In this document: positions 49,266 to 59,085 of the stretch, one piece after another
How the letters are laid out: every line of letters begins with the position of its first letter
Position numbering within the stretch: position 1 is the first letter of the stretch
Source: Penelope pileata
Lineage: Eukaryota > Chordata > Aves > Galliformes > Cracidae
Direction: 5' to 3'
Assembly (NCBI GenBank): GCA_013396635.1
Contig: WBMW01003268.1
Span: 248,001-312,000 of the forward strand
Length of the DNA: 64,000 bases
Made by a program: the position numbers and the translations under genes
The notes under the pieces: model-generated
The model's database searches: none
Seen by the model: the letters and a program-made list of their open reading frames with translations, nothing else
Told to the model about the DNA's origin: nothing

Positions 49266-49882
49266 TATACTCTATTCTTGCCTCAGCAGAAGCTGAGCGT
49301 CATGCCAGCAGCAAACAGCCCACCTTATCCAGGGAGACGGCCCAGTGCTCCTCCCGTGGAGCAAACGCTGGAACTCTGTGCTCCGAGCACAGAATTCTCT
49401 GCAGTTTGCCACACACGGTCAGTGCTCAGAGGGAAAGCACTACTGCACCTTTCTGCTCCAAGTATTTCCCTCTCTTTTCCCAAATGACACTAGGAGCTAG
49501 GGAATCAATGTTCCATCGTAATCGAACAAAGTTAATAGATTTTCAAAGCTTTACGTGGGGTTTGAATTCATTATTTCGCTAACGTTCTGAAGTTAACAGA
49601 GCTTAGAAAAATTAAGCAGCTCTGGGTAATTACCAATTATATTTTGTTCTGAATAAAAGGAGATCATTGAAAGCGAAGGGATGGGGTAGGGGGTGCAATT
49701 CCTATGTGATGGATGAAACCCAATTTGGAAAAAAAAAATAAAAAATACTGGAAACTGCTTAAAAAGGGGCCCAAAGAACATGCTCCCATGGAAACAACCT
49801 CAACAAATCCACCGTGGACAGAACTGCTGGCATCACCACTCAGCTACAGCGTCTTATCACTCAGTTCCCCGTGTTTCATGTA

Positions 49883-49901
49883 TTTTTTTTTTTTTTTTTT
49901 T
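49883..49901. repeat. T19 homopolymer (A19 in DPP8 mRNA)
   Basis: Nineteen T on the plus strand. Read in DPP8 sense this is a genomic A19 in the 3'UTR, so oligo-dT-primed cDNAs may falsely end here. Confidence 0.9.
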
Positions 49902-50120
49902 AAGTATAAGAAATTAAAACATTCATCTCAAAGACATCAGTGCAAGTGCTGGGAAGAAACCAACATCCACCATGCAATGAAGGCTCGATCCTGCTACTGC
50001 TCAGTGCAGGCATCTGCTGGGCACGGAGCAGATTCTGCAGAAGGCAAAACCCCCAGGCACCAACCTGCGTTCTGGGGCTCCCAGCACCTCCCTACCTCAG
50101 CAGTCTCAAGCCTCACACAA

Positions 50121-50151
50121 GGCATCTCTGACACCTGCAGGCATCTCTGAC
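50121..50151. repeat. 12-bp imperfectly spaced direct repeat
   Basis: GGCATCTCTGAC occurs at 50121-50132 and again at 50140-50151 (19-bp period) in the probable DPP8 3'UTR. Confidence 0.85.
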
Positions 50152-50639
50152 AAAGCTCTGATGAGAGATCCTCCCAGCACTTCTGCAGAATAAGAGAGCA
50201 TGGGGTCTTAAAGTGCTTGACTGCTGCAAAAAGAGAAAACTTTTGTAGGAAAGAAAGAATACATAATTTATGTTGCAAAATAGAGTACTTACAGTACTTG
50301 GTACTTTAATAGCTTTTCAATATATATATTTAAAACAAAGAAAGGATGCATTATTTAAAAGTTCTGTGTCAGCACTTACAATCACAACCCGTGCTAAATC
50401 AAAACCCAGCCTGGTTCACTTGCATAACATTTAGTTCTTCAGTTGCCAAAGAAGCACTGTTTGATGAAGGCCATTTTTGTTCTTTTTTTTTTTCTTTTTT
50501 AAACAAAAGGATCCATTTTGGCTTAAAAATCATATACATTTACATTCAAGGGTACTCACCTCTAGAAAAAGAGCAAAAACACCCCCAAAAGCAAGTTAAA
50601 TATTGAACAAAATATAAACAACCTTGGAAAAGGTGATAC

Positions 50640-50706
50640 TATCCACGTGTAATTTTATACATATATGTATATATGAACAGATATAGATATATGTATATAT
50701 TATACA
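50640..50706. repeat. AT-dinucleotide-rich segment with 16-bp palindrome
   Basis: TATA/CATATA-type low-complexity sequence containing the perfect palindrome TATACATATATGTATA at 50656-50671. In the DPP8 transcript it would form AU hairpins. Confidence 0.8.
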
Positions 50707-52526
50707 GCATAAACACCTAAGGAACAAAAAGGAATTCCACAGTAACAGCTTATACTTTGCTGTGCTCTCTGCCACGCTGCTCTAGTCTGGATGCATCGGC
50801 ACTTTCTCATCTCTCAGCACTGACTACAGCACACTCCATGCAGCCCAGCTTCAGCCAAAATTCATTACTCAAAGAGAAGACATGAGAAGGAGCTGGGCTC
50901 TCTTTCCCAAAACCCAACTGTAAGGCTATTATTGACCTGCTGAGGGTATTTTAACTGATCTGAAAAACAGAAAACCCCAAACCAAACACTCTGTGTCAGA
51001 GGAGATTTACGCTTACTGGATACCTGTTTGCTTTGGCGTAACCCAAAAAACAGATTCCGTTCTCACACATGGATTTTACAACCGTGTAACTGCACCGGCT
51101 CCGACAGCTTTGGTGCACATGCCCAGCAGCCTCACTGAAAAGTGATGCTGTTTGATACAATACAACCAGATTGTGTTAAATCCCGGAGCTTCAGGGTCAA
51201 GCTGAACAGTACAAAAGCGAGGAAAATACAAGGTTACAACATGTGGAGTACTAAGAGCGTAAACACTGAGAGTGATTCCAGATTTTGAAAAGATGAAAAG
51301 AAAAATCATGCTCTGCTTCTCTCTAGCACCAAAACGGAAAGAAAAGGAAGTTCTTAGGTTTCTAAGAAAACCATTAAAACTTATAGGAGTCTCAGAGGCA
51401 GGCCCCAAGGGGAGAATTTCCTGGATTAAAGAGAATCATTTTGCTATGGATTTCTATCTTGAATGACTTGTTGCAAATTTAAAGTGACTTCACATAAGAT
51501 GCTTTTTAGCCAAGCCTGCTGCTTTGTTAAAACCTCACTAACAAAAACACAACTGGGATTGCATATCCTTTAGGCTTAGAGGGGTTACCTTAAGCTATAC
51601 AGAAGGGGGGTTCTCAAATACAGCCTCATAGTCATGCTATGCAGCAGTGCTAGAAGTGACCCAGGAACAGAGGACTGAGCAGAGTAAGAGCCTGGGAAAC
51701 AGTGCCTCGAATAAAGCAGGAAATTCAATTAGACAGCTCACATTGCCTGACAAGTAGTGTTCAGAAGGTCTCTCCTCACCAAATCCTTTGTAGACCTTTG
51801 AATCAGAGTGCTGAATTTTAGATGCATATATCTATAATCATGCTGATGTGACAGTAAAAAACAGTATTGCAAAAACAGCTCCAGAATGAACATCAGGGAA
51901 AAATATCAACGAGAAATGGGCTGCGCTTTTAAGCTTGTTTTAAAGTTTACAAAGTTTCAGCTCTTAGTCTTAAATTAGTTTGTATCTCAGAATAAAAAAA
52001 GATTGTTATGCTCACATCACAGTAAAACTTCATTTCACTTCCCCAGGTGAAATCAAGTACAATCAGGATAGGATATCAAACTGCTGAAAGACAAAACAGA
52101 AGGAGGACTTATCTGGGAAGAGAAGAAATCATCAACTGAACTGAATCCAAATTTAAAACCTTTACAGGACAGCTTCAAAGTGTTTCTCCTTAGAAAACAA
52201 TTAGCATCTAGACAGGGGATGTGTCTAACTTGTGACCAGCTTCTCTGGAGTGAGACACATTCCCTTCATGAAGCATAAAAGCTATATGATAGCATTTAAA
52301 ATGTAACGTAAGTTGTAACCACCCAGGTAAATTCTTGCTGTGTAGTGACTAAATTTTCGAGCATTATGTAGTAAGATACCAAGGAACACACTGTAAAAAT
52401 ACACCAATTAGATCAGAATGCTTTTAAAATGTGAAGATCTGGTGCTGTAGAAGTATGTCATTTTCAGTTGCAGGTCCTCCCCCAAGAGAACACCCATGGT
52501 ACTGCATTATACCGCAGACATTTGAT

Positions 52527-52532
52527 TTTATT
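52527..52532 (-). terminator. DPP8: DPP8 proximal polyadenylation signal
   Basis: AATAAA on the minus strand, about 200 nt after the stop codon. Use of this site would give a short 3'UTR lacking almost all of the downstream region. Whether it is used cannot be told from sequence. Confidence 0.4.
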
Positions 52533-52608
52533 TACACCTTAAGCTTTAAAGTTATTAAGTCATTGTCCTTCAATTTCCTGTATGGCACCAAATTTACTTT
52601 TAAAAAAA

Positions 52609-52624
52609 GTGTGTGTGTGTGTGT
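52609..52624. repeat. (GT)8 microsatellite, CA repeat in DPP8 mRNA
   Basis: Eight GT units on the plus strand, hence a CA repeat in the DPP8 transcript, about 110 nt after the stop and 75 nt before the proximal AATAAA. CA repeats are known binding sites for hnRNP L, which can affect 3'-end choice and stability. Confidence 0.92.
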
Positions 52625-52729
52625 GCGCATGTGGCAGGCACCAAAATGCAAAGTTCCATCCTATTTTCCTCTAGTTTCTTATCTCCAGTCAGTAAAACAG
52701 CCAGCTGAGCAGAGTTCTGCAGAGGTCAG

Positions 52730-52852
52730 TTACATTGCCTTCAGCGCAGCAATGCGAGAGCCCAGATTCTCTTGCAGGTAATACAGCAAATGGAGTTCAT
52801 AGTGCTCTCCCGACTCGGGCACCCTTATACTGTGTCTCTCCTGAGGGTAGAT
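52730..52852 (-). CDS. DPP8: DPP8 last coding exon (C-terminus, catalytic His)
   Basis: Acceptor TATTTCAG, then ATC in phase 0. It encodes 40 residues (843-882, counting the stop as after 882) and TAA at 52730-52732. IYPQERHSIR carries the catalytic His849, followed by VPESGEHYE and a C-terminal helix ending in Ala-Met. The hydrolase domain closes here. The exon continues into the 3'UTR. The His to C-terminus distance of 33 residues equals that of human DPP8. Confidence 0.95.
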   Translation of the reverse strand: MYPQERHSIRVPESGEHYELHLLYYLQENLGSRIAALKAM

Positions 52853-53435
52853 CTGAAATATAAAATACAGTCATCAATACCCACAAACGTTTTGGGCACC
52901 AACATTTAAACTGGCCCATGCAGTTCACAACGTGAATGTCATCTCCCTGCATTAGCTCTGTTTGCAGTTGAACTAATGCATCCCCTCCTCTACTGCCTGA
53001 ACCTGGAGACAACCCATTGCACCCTTTGATATAGCTTTTGTTAGACAGAGGCAATCCCTGGCTGAGCACAGGCAGATCCTGCTCAGAACCATCAAGTAAA
53101 GCAGTGTGCTTCCAGTTCTGCAACATGGTACCTGGGCTGCACCTGCACAGAACCAGCAGAGTTTAAATAATTACAGAAGCCTGCTCTGCTCTGCACAGAC
53201 ACTGTAGTACTGCTTCCAAACTGCAGATCTCCTTGGGAGCAGCCTTAACTGCTCATTTGCCTAAAAATTTTTTGGTTTATTCATAAAAACCTTTCTTTAA
53301 AAAAAAAAAAAAAAGGCTCAAATAGTAGTGTTTTATCCTAGAATCTCAAGCTGCCTAGCCCAGCCACAACACAAGCTCCAGTATTGTACTCCTCAGAGAC
53401 AAGACATTATTTTCACATCCTGGTTCTAGTCTTAC
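52853..53435 (-). other. DPP8: DPP8 intron before the last exon
   Basis: A 583-bp GT-AG intron, phase 0. It contains an A run (53299-53314) and nothing else recognisable. Confidence 0.9.
53299..53314. repeat. A16 homopolymer
   Basis: Sixteen A on the plus strand in a DPP8 intron, without a recognisable retroposon body. Confidence 0.85.
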
Positions 53436-53547
53436 CTGCAAGTCATACGGCTTCCCAGCTCTCACTAAAAAGCTGAGCAAAATACTAGTGTGTGCAAAGT
53501 GAACATTCTCATCCAAGAACCCATGTAGCAGCAGCAAACGGTTCGGT
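53436..53547 (-). CDS. DPP8: DPP8 exon with catalytic Asp
   Basis: A 112-nt exon; acceptor TTTTCTCAG, donor CAG|GTAAG. It completes Glu805 and encodes residues 806-842, including RLLLLHGFLDENVHF and VRAGKPYDLQ. Asp817 in the LDENV motif is the acid of the Ser-Asp-His triad, as in the S9B family. The entry phase (one base) and exit phase (0) match the neighbouring exons exactly. Confidence 0.96.
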
Positions 53548-54094
53548 CTGAGAAAAGCAAGAGACAAACAGTTCTAGACAGCATCCCAGAACCTGCCAGT
53601 CATTTCACAAACCCCCCTTCCAAAACAGCAAACAGTAAAAAATATTTGCACTGAAAAGAGTGACTTCACTACTGTAGATTACTCTGCAGCTGGTCATAAA
53701 CTCACCCCTTCCTCCTCTACAAGTTCTTCCTGTATATGCACATCACGGGGATACAGACAGAGCATGCAGAAAGCATCCTGACTGACTGATTTTTGTCTAG
53801 CCTAATGCGACTCTAAACTGCTAACTGTATAACTGGAGATGTGTTTGTCACTTCTTCAGACATAAATTAGAGTCTTTAATTATGGCTAGGATAAAAGGGA
53901 TTACTTGGAATGGTCTGTAATTATGCCAATGTTCATTCAAGTCTATTAAGTTTATTAGTGTTGTTTTTGTCTTAATACCAGCATTTATGATTCCAGGATT
54001 TAATTGCCGAGAACAGGGAAATAAATATCTGCCTGCGGGGCTTGAGCATTCCTGACAGGAACAGCAGAAGGAAAGTCTGCAGAACCAAACTTAC
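53548..54094 (-). other. DPP8: DPP8 intron
   Basis: A 547-bp GT-AG intron splitting the Glu805 codon. It is AT-rich in its upper half and no embedded element was recognised. Confidence 0.9.
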
Positions 54095-54237
54095 TCAGAA
54101 GGAAACTTCTCAGCTTGCATGGCCACCGAACCTAGGTAGTATCCCTGCTCGTTGTGATCCGGGTGGCCCATGTAGCGCTCTGTGTAACCCGTGTCGTAGA
54201 AAATCCACAGCGTGACGGGGGCTCCGGCAACGGCAAC
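54095..54237 (-). CDS. DPP8: DPP8 exon, hydrolase core after the Ser
   Basis: A 143-nt exon; acceptor CTTGCAG, donor GA|GTAAGT. It encodes residues 758-804 plus two bases of Glu805. AGAPVTLWIFYDTGYTERYMG and GHPDHNEQGYYLGSV are hallmark DPP8/DPP9 hydrolase segments; the Tyr-Thr-Glu-Arg-Tyr-Met-Gly stretch follows the catalytic Ser strand in this family. The wording fits DPP8 better than DPP9, in agreement with the upstream exons. Confidence 0.96.
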
Positions 54238-56191
54238 CTGCAAGTGCAACAGGGCTCTCAGCATGGGAATAACAACCCTGGCATCCTGACCTGGGGGCTG
54301 TCCCTCCCTCCCACATCGCTGTCCCAGTGAGACTGTAATTGCCTGAAATACACCAGTAAGCTCTCCTCACAATCCACAGTCTGCAGTGGAAAAGAAAAAC
54401 AATCCTTCCTCACTCTCCTTCCCACAGCTCATACGTGTGTGCAGAGTTCAGCTATAGCCTGTGTCTAGGCAGCTGCTGAAGAACCTAGGGACAAATCAGA
54501 AGCAACACTAAACATCTCCAGCAGGACTTGCAGGTGATAAATGGGTTTTGTTCAAAACACAGTTTCAGCAGCAATCCCCCTTGCACACACACCATCACCT
54601 TGCAGAGAGGCTTGTGAAAAAAGACCAGTGAAAAACTAAACAAAATAAAGACTCTTCCCCACTCAAGTATTTTTAAAAGTAAAAATAATCCTTAAGGACT
54701 TGAGAAAAGTAATGATTCAATCTCCCAAGAGTATTGAAGTTGGATTTAGGCAAAGCAAGAAGAGCCCCAAAGAACAAGAGGTGCTGAGAGCAACATTCAG
54801 CTCCTACACATCTCTGCCTCTGACACCTGCCCAACTTGTTTGGCCATTTACCACCGTGCTCTGAAGTCATGCAATCACAAGCACCTCCTTCCAGCACCTC
54901 TCCCCACTGCCAGGCTGCCCTCCCAGCTGTTTCAGAACACACTGCTACAAATTTGATCTGGGAATAGATCAGACTGCAGAGAAATCACTCTGTCAGGGCA
55001 GAAGGGGAGCAAAGAGAAGAGGAGGGAGAGACGGTGGTGTTGTTTTTCAGCAGTATCATTTCCCTTGGTTGATTCACAGCACAAAGAGCTAAGCTGGCAC
55101 AAATTAGGCAACAGCTGACACTATATGAGGCACCTTCAGCACACCACCTCAGACTGGTGTAGCTACAGAAGCACAGTTGTTGCAAGCTCAACAGCCTTGA
55201 GCTTGCAATAAAAGAAGCTTAAAGCTTTTTTACACAGTTCCAGAGAGGGAACATCCTTCTGTGTTCAGCTGCATGGGACAAACAGTTGATCCTCCTCACC
55301 CCAGCTCATAAGAACAGACTCTCGGATGTTTCAGGAAAACTGACCAACCTGAACTGCCCCACACTTCTCTTACATGCCAGGTTTCCTGGATAGCTAAAAG
55401 CGCTCTGCCCAGATCAACACAGGAAGTCTCACAGACAACACAGCACCTTTACATCAGGTCAGGATTACATCCAGCTCATCTGAAGCTAGGGGAAGCCAGC
55501 ATAGTGCAGTCACACCCCACCACCCTGGGAATGAAGGCTGCAAATTTGCGTGGGGAGGCGGGAAAGAGCAGCACTTAATTGCACAGACACAATTTGCTGA
55601 TATGAGGCATCTCTATTAGTACTAATTATTGGGGCTGCACAGGTAGCACTGTCTCTGTTTGAAAAGCTGAATCACCCAGCTGTTCCAGCCCAGACAATGT
55701 GAACATCAGTCTGAGACACCTCTCAGAACCCAGCAGTGACAACAAGGCTTACGAGGGAACCGCACCTCACCTCCATGCTACAGACAGAAACACAAGTGCA
55801 GAGAACTGGCCCTAGGTCACAGAAAACTAATAAATGCTCTTGCAACACCCACCGAATGCTGCTTTAAAAAGGCACTGTGGCTTGTAAGCAAGCACTAGCT
55901 TTTATGAGTGGATAAATTTTAACATCTGTTGTCTGTGAAGTATCAAAAAGATAACCAAAGCCTGGAAGCTTAATTAGAAATACCATGGAAGGAATGCATT
56001 CTAAAAAAGCAATTTTCCTCTGAACTCACCCAACTAGAAAAATCTTGAGGGAAACAGGCAAAGCACTGTGTCCCCACTTGTCTGGAGCTAGTTCAAAATT
56101 CTTTGTGCTGTGAACACCTGAGGGAGGTTATATGATTAAGGGAAAAATTCTGTCTGCACCACCAGAATAAGTACTCAATATATGAACATAC
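54238..56191 (-). other. DPP8: DPP8 intron, about 2.0 kb
   Basis: Phase-0 GT-AG intron, the longest DPP8 intron fully inside the window. It contains a possible MIR-like relic (55776-55850) and otherwise unique sequence. No internal exon was recognised. Confidence 0.85.
55776..55850. mobile_element. Possible MIR-like SINE relic
   Basis: CTACAGACAGAAACACAAG, GCAGAGAACTGG and CCTAGGTCACAGAAAACTAA occur in the same order as the core and 3' part of the amniote MIR SINE (ACAGATGAGAAAACTGAG, then CAAGGTCACACAGCTAGTAA). The match is diverged and partial, as expected for an ancient copy in a bird genome. Confidence 0.4.
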
Positions 56192-56344
56192 CCTGAAGAT
56201 ATCTGACCTCTGCATTAAAGCCATAAGAGAGAGGTAGCCTCCATAGGACCAGCCGTGAATGCCAACGCGGTCCAAGTCAATGAAGTCATACTGGGATGCT
56301 AAGTAGTGCAGCCCTTCCACTTGGTCATCAATTTCTATTTGTCC
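56192..56344 (-). CDS. DPP8: DPP8 exon with nucleophile Ser739
   Basis: A 153-nt exon, phase 0 at both ends; acceptor TCTTCCCAG, donor AGG|GTATG. It encodes residues 707-757. GIHGWSYGGYLSLM holds the Gly-Trp-Ser-Tyr-Gly-Gly nucleophile elbow, and the Ser is residue 739 when counted from the stop, equal to human DPP8. The enzyme is a cytosolic post-proline dipeptidyl aminopeptidase (S9B) that cuts Xaa-Pro or Xaa-Ala dipeptides from N-termini and helps restrain NLRP1/CARD8-type inflammasomes in mammals. Nothing suggests loss of activity. Confidence 0.97.
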
Positions 56345-57140
56345 CTGGGAAGAGAGAAAAGTCAAGTTCTGTTAGTTCCAGACAGAAGTTACATACTCAG
56401 GATTCCTGAAAGTAACTTCCTTTACACCTTTGCTGCTTCTATTTATGCAGCACCCATTCACACACCAGCGCTCCACTGCACTAGGCATGGTACAGAAAGA
56501 TGACCCCTCTCCTTCATAAGACAAGAAGCACGTGCTAGGCCACCAGATGAAAACTAATTTTTTCATTTATCTCCTTACTTGGAGACAAGTAAGCTTTCTC
56601 AGTATTTTTACTTTTTGCTGTACAAAGGCAAGGCTGAATTCCAGCTCTGTGCTTGAAAACATCCTTCCAGCACAGAGATCTATGCTGCAAATCCAGCAGA
56701 GCCTAGCATAGGCTGTCTCTGCCAGTACACACAGCCAAATAAATTCACCCTCTCCAACCTGACGCAGGAACCACCCTAAGCAGTAAGCCATGGTATGGAT
56801 GAAACTATACTGCACTGCACGAGCAGCAAAATACTTCTGGTGAGAGTCAGAGATCACAGAACGGTTTAATTAGAAGGAATAGACCTTCGAGATCATCTAG
56901 CTCCCCTTACAAACCACACCACAAGCTTGCAGATTCAAACTGTATCCATTCCATACTGAGTATCTTTCCTCTCTCACCTCCACACTGCCCAACTACACAC
57001 AGTTCCCCTCCCCAGACTAGGCAGCATCACACAAACCATGCCGGGTCTCCGAGCTAAATTGGTGCTTCAGCTCAGACAACACCAGGACTTAAACTTGTCT
57101 TTGGCTGAAAATGAAGAACCAGACTCAGAACTGCACTTAC
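56345..57140 (-). other. DPP8: DPP8 intron with CR1 fragment
   Basis: A 796-bp phase-0 GT-AG intron. Its middle holds the CR1 relic at 56849-56910; the rest is unique AT-balanced sequence. Confidence 0.88.
56849..56910 (-). mobile_element. CR1 LINE 3'-end fragment
   Basis: GATCACAGAACGGTTTAATTAGAAGGAATAGACC followed by TTCGAGATCATCTAGCTCCCC is a diverged reverse complement of the CR1 3' end (ATCACAGAATGGTTTAGGTTGG...GACCTTCAAGATCATCTAG). The sense strand is minus, the same as DPP8. The degree of change suggests an older insertion than the copy at 9705. Confidence 0.8.
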
Positions 57141-57287
57141 CATTTTGTATTTAAAGGCTCCTTCAAACTTCAGCCCTCGGTGGCAGGATCCTCGGTTGTC
57201 AATAACAACAACAACGTAGCCTAAAGAGGCCAAGGTGTTCAAACGGAAATATTTGATTCCTTTAAAGCGATTGTTCACCAGCTGCAC
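57141..57287 (-). CDS. DPP8: DPP8 exon, hydrolase N-terminal half
   Basis: A 147-nt exon, phase 0 at both ends; acceptor CACTCCAG, donor ATG|GTAAGT. It encodes residues 658-706: VQLVNNRFKG, then YFRLNTLASLGYVVVVIDNRG, then SCHRGLKFEGAFKYKM. The VVVVIDNRGS strand-turn is typical of S9 prolyl peptidases and forms part of the alpha/beta-hydrolase sheet. Confidence 0.96.
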
Positions 57288-57544
57288 CTGGAGTGGAGGA
57301 ACAATGACACAGTCACCTATGTGATGAAACCTGTTAATCCAATTTCATACTGTTTTTATTTACTTTCCTATGTTTTATGCATTTTTACAACGTGAATTTT
57401 CCAAAATCCCTCCTCCTTACTGTAGGATTCCCCCTCCCTGCTTGTGGTCTGCTATGAATTAAACTCTCTTCCCTCAGTAACAAGTCATTCTGCATCATGG
57501 ATACGAAAAGCCCACCTCACCACTCACAAACAGACAGCACTCAC

Positions 57545-57690
57545 CTGAGGCCCTCCATAGATGAAGAGCACAGTAGGGTACTTCTTTCCAGGTTGCAGAT
57601 TGTGAGGTTTGTACATCATCCCATAGAGTGTAAACCCTGTGGAACTCTCAAAGGAGAACACTTCTGGGGGAATGTAATCAGGAAGAGGGC
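57545..57690 (-). CDS. DPP8: DPP8 exon, start of the hydrolase domain
   Basis: A 146-nt exon; acceptor CCATGGCAG, donor CAG|GTGAGT. It completes Gly609 and encodes residues 610-657, including PLPDYIPPEVFSFES, YGMMYKPHNLQPGKKYP and LFIYGGPQ. The Tyr of YGGP (residue 653 by this count) corresponds to the oxyanion-hole Tyr of DPP4-like enzymes. The intron that follows is only 257 bp, the shortest of the gene segment here. Confidence 0.96.
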
Positions 57691-58308
57691 CTGCCATGGG
57701 AAGACACAAAGAGCCTGTCACGTTCGCAATCCTGTTCTCTTCTAAACAGAACTACTCTCCACTGACACAGACATTACAGGTGTCTCATCCCTTCCTACTT
57801 CCATCATTTAGGACTCATTGTATTAATATATGGAAAGCATAGGATTTGGTATATGCCTCCAGGAAGGTAACAGAATCACAGAGGAAAAATAAAAGCCTAA
57901 GAGCTGTCTCACAAAGACACGAGCAGACAGCAACACAGCTACTTAAGAAGCGTGTAGCCCTCCCCAGAGGCCCAGAAGCATGCTCCTTAACAGGCACTGA
58001 GCACAAAAGAAAATAAACTCACTTAGTCCCCTCCCCTACTGATAGTAAAATGTAATTTCTACTCTTTCTACAGGTACTGGCAGTGGAAACTTAGTAATTT
58101 CCACTCTAAATTCCTTCATGGCGAGTTTATATGCATTTGTCATCGAGCTGAAAATGTCACTCCTATACTTCCAAGAACTTCTCACACAAGCATGAGTTTC
58201 ATAGAGAAGTCTAATTAACCACAACGGTAAATCTGAAATCAGTAGTGCCTGGGAAATCTTAGACTCCTTCCCGACTGTCCTTTTGCAGTTTCTTAACAAT
58301 TCTGTTAC
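57691..58308 (-). other. DPP8: DPP8 intron
   Basis: A 618-bp GT-AG intron, phase 1 (splits Gly609). No element was recognised in it. Confidence 0.9.
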
Positions 58309-58444
58309 CTGCTGAATCTAAAATTGTAGCCCAGAATTCCTTTGTCCTGTGAGCGGCATCATCTTCATGTCCTGTCAGCCGGTAAAGTGACACACAGTGT
58401 GGGTTCTTCTGATTGCTGTACTTACTGATGAACATGTCACAATC
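58309..58444 (-). CDS. DPP8: DPP8 exon, end of the beta-propeller
   Basis: A 136-nt exon; acceptor TCTCTGTAG, donor CAG|GTAACA. It encodes residues 564-608 and the first base of Gly609: DCDMFISKYSNQKNPHCVSLY, then EDDAAHRTKEFWATILDSA. The FISKYSNQKNPHCVSLY block is diagnostic for DPP8 as opposed to DPP9, whose equivalent segment differs strongly. It forms the last propeller strands leading into the hydrolase. Confidence 0.95.
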
Positions 58445-58932
58445 CTACAGAGAAAAAGAATGTTGTCTTGAACTCCTCAGTACAGAGGTACAAGCACAAA
58501 GATCATTTCTTTCTGTATTCACATATTTCAAAAGGCATTTAGGAATCAAATTAAGCCAAGAATTCTGGGCTTCTTTATGATGAGAGCAGATAAGACTCTG
58601 AGAAGCTACAGTCCTCAGCACGATTCAGATATTAACACTTCAAAACCAAAAGTACACCTGCAAAACTAACAGTGGTATGAGGATCTTGTCACACATTCTT
58701 CTCTGGGCAGAGCAGTCACAGCTGAATAGGTTACTGCTCCACATGCCAGAGGCAGCTACACACTCACTATGCAATATAAATAAGTGCATAGCACAGTGTA
58801 AAATCTAGTTTTGTTGCATTTAAATACAACATAAGTATCGGCTGCTGATGGATGAAGGACATGTTTGATGATAAAGCACAACAACACACCCAGCCAGCCC
58901 TGCCTTTCCAGGCCTCACAGGCAGATGGGTAC
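58445..58932 (-). other. DPP8: DPP8 intron
   Basis: A 488-bp phase-0 GT-AG intron with no recognisable element. Confidence 0.9.
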
Positions 58933-59085
58933 CTGGCTGACACAGCAGGCGTGAGAGTAACCACGTTCTGTCAGCCGCTTCACTTCCCCAGGATTCTTGT
59001 AGTTAACAACGTACAAGTGATGCTCTAAAGGCGAGTCTTTCGTGCCTTGAAAATACACCAGTTTCTTGGCTTCGTCTACGTAGAT
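58933..59085 (-). CDS. DPP8: DPP8 exon, beta-propeller
   Basis: A 153-nt exon, phase 0 at both ends; acceptor ATTTGACAG, donor CAG|GTACCC (a weaker donor than its neighbours). It encodes residues 513-563: IYVDEAKKLVYFQGTKDSPLE, then HHLYVVNYKNPGEVKRLT, then RGYSHACCVSQ. The GTKDSPLEHHLY stretch is a conserved DPP8/9 propeller blade. Confidence 0.95.

Larger units (their letters stand above)
48890..52729 (-). other. DPP8: DPP8 3' untranslated region (probable extent)
   Basis: Minus-strand sequence from the DPP8 stop to a tandem pair of AATAAA signals at 48910-48915 and 48894-48899. It is AT-rich, has no introns that I can define and contains no other gene. It holds a CA microsatellite (52609-52624), an early AATAAA (52527-52532), an AU-dinucleotide segment (50640-50706), a T19 run (A19 in the mRNA, 49883-49901) and a middle AATAAA (49260-49265). 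The true end could be at any of these signals; the long form is inferred. Confidence 0.5.
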
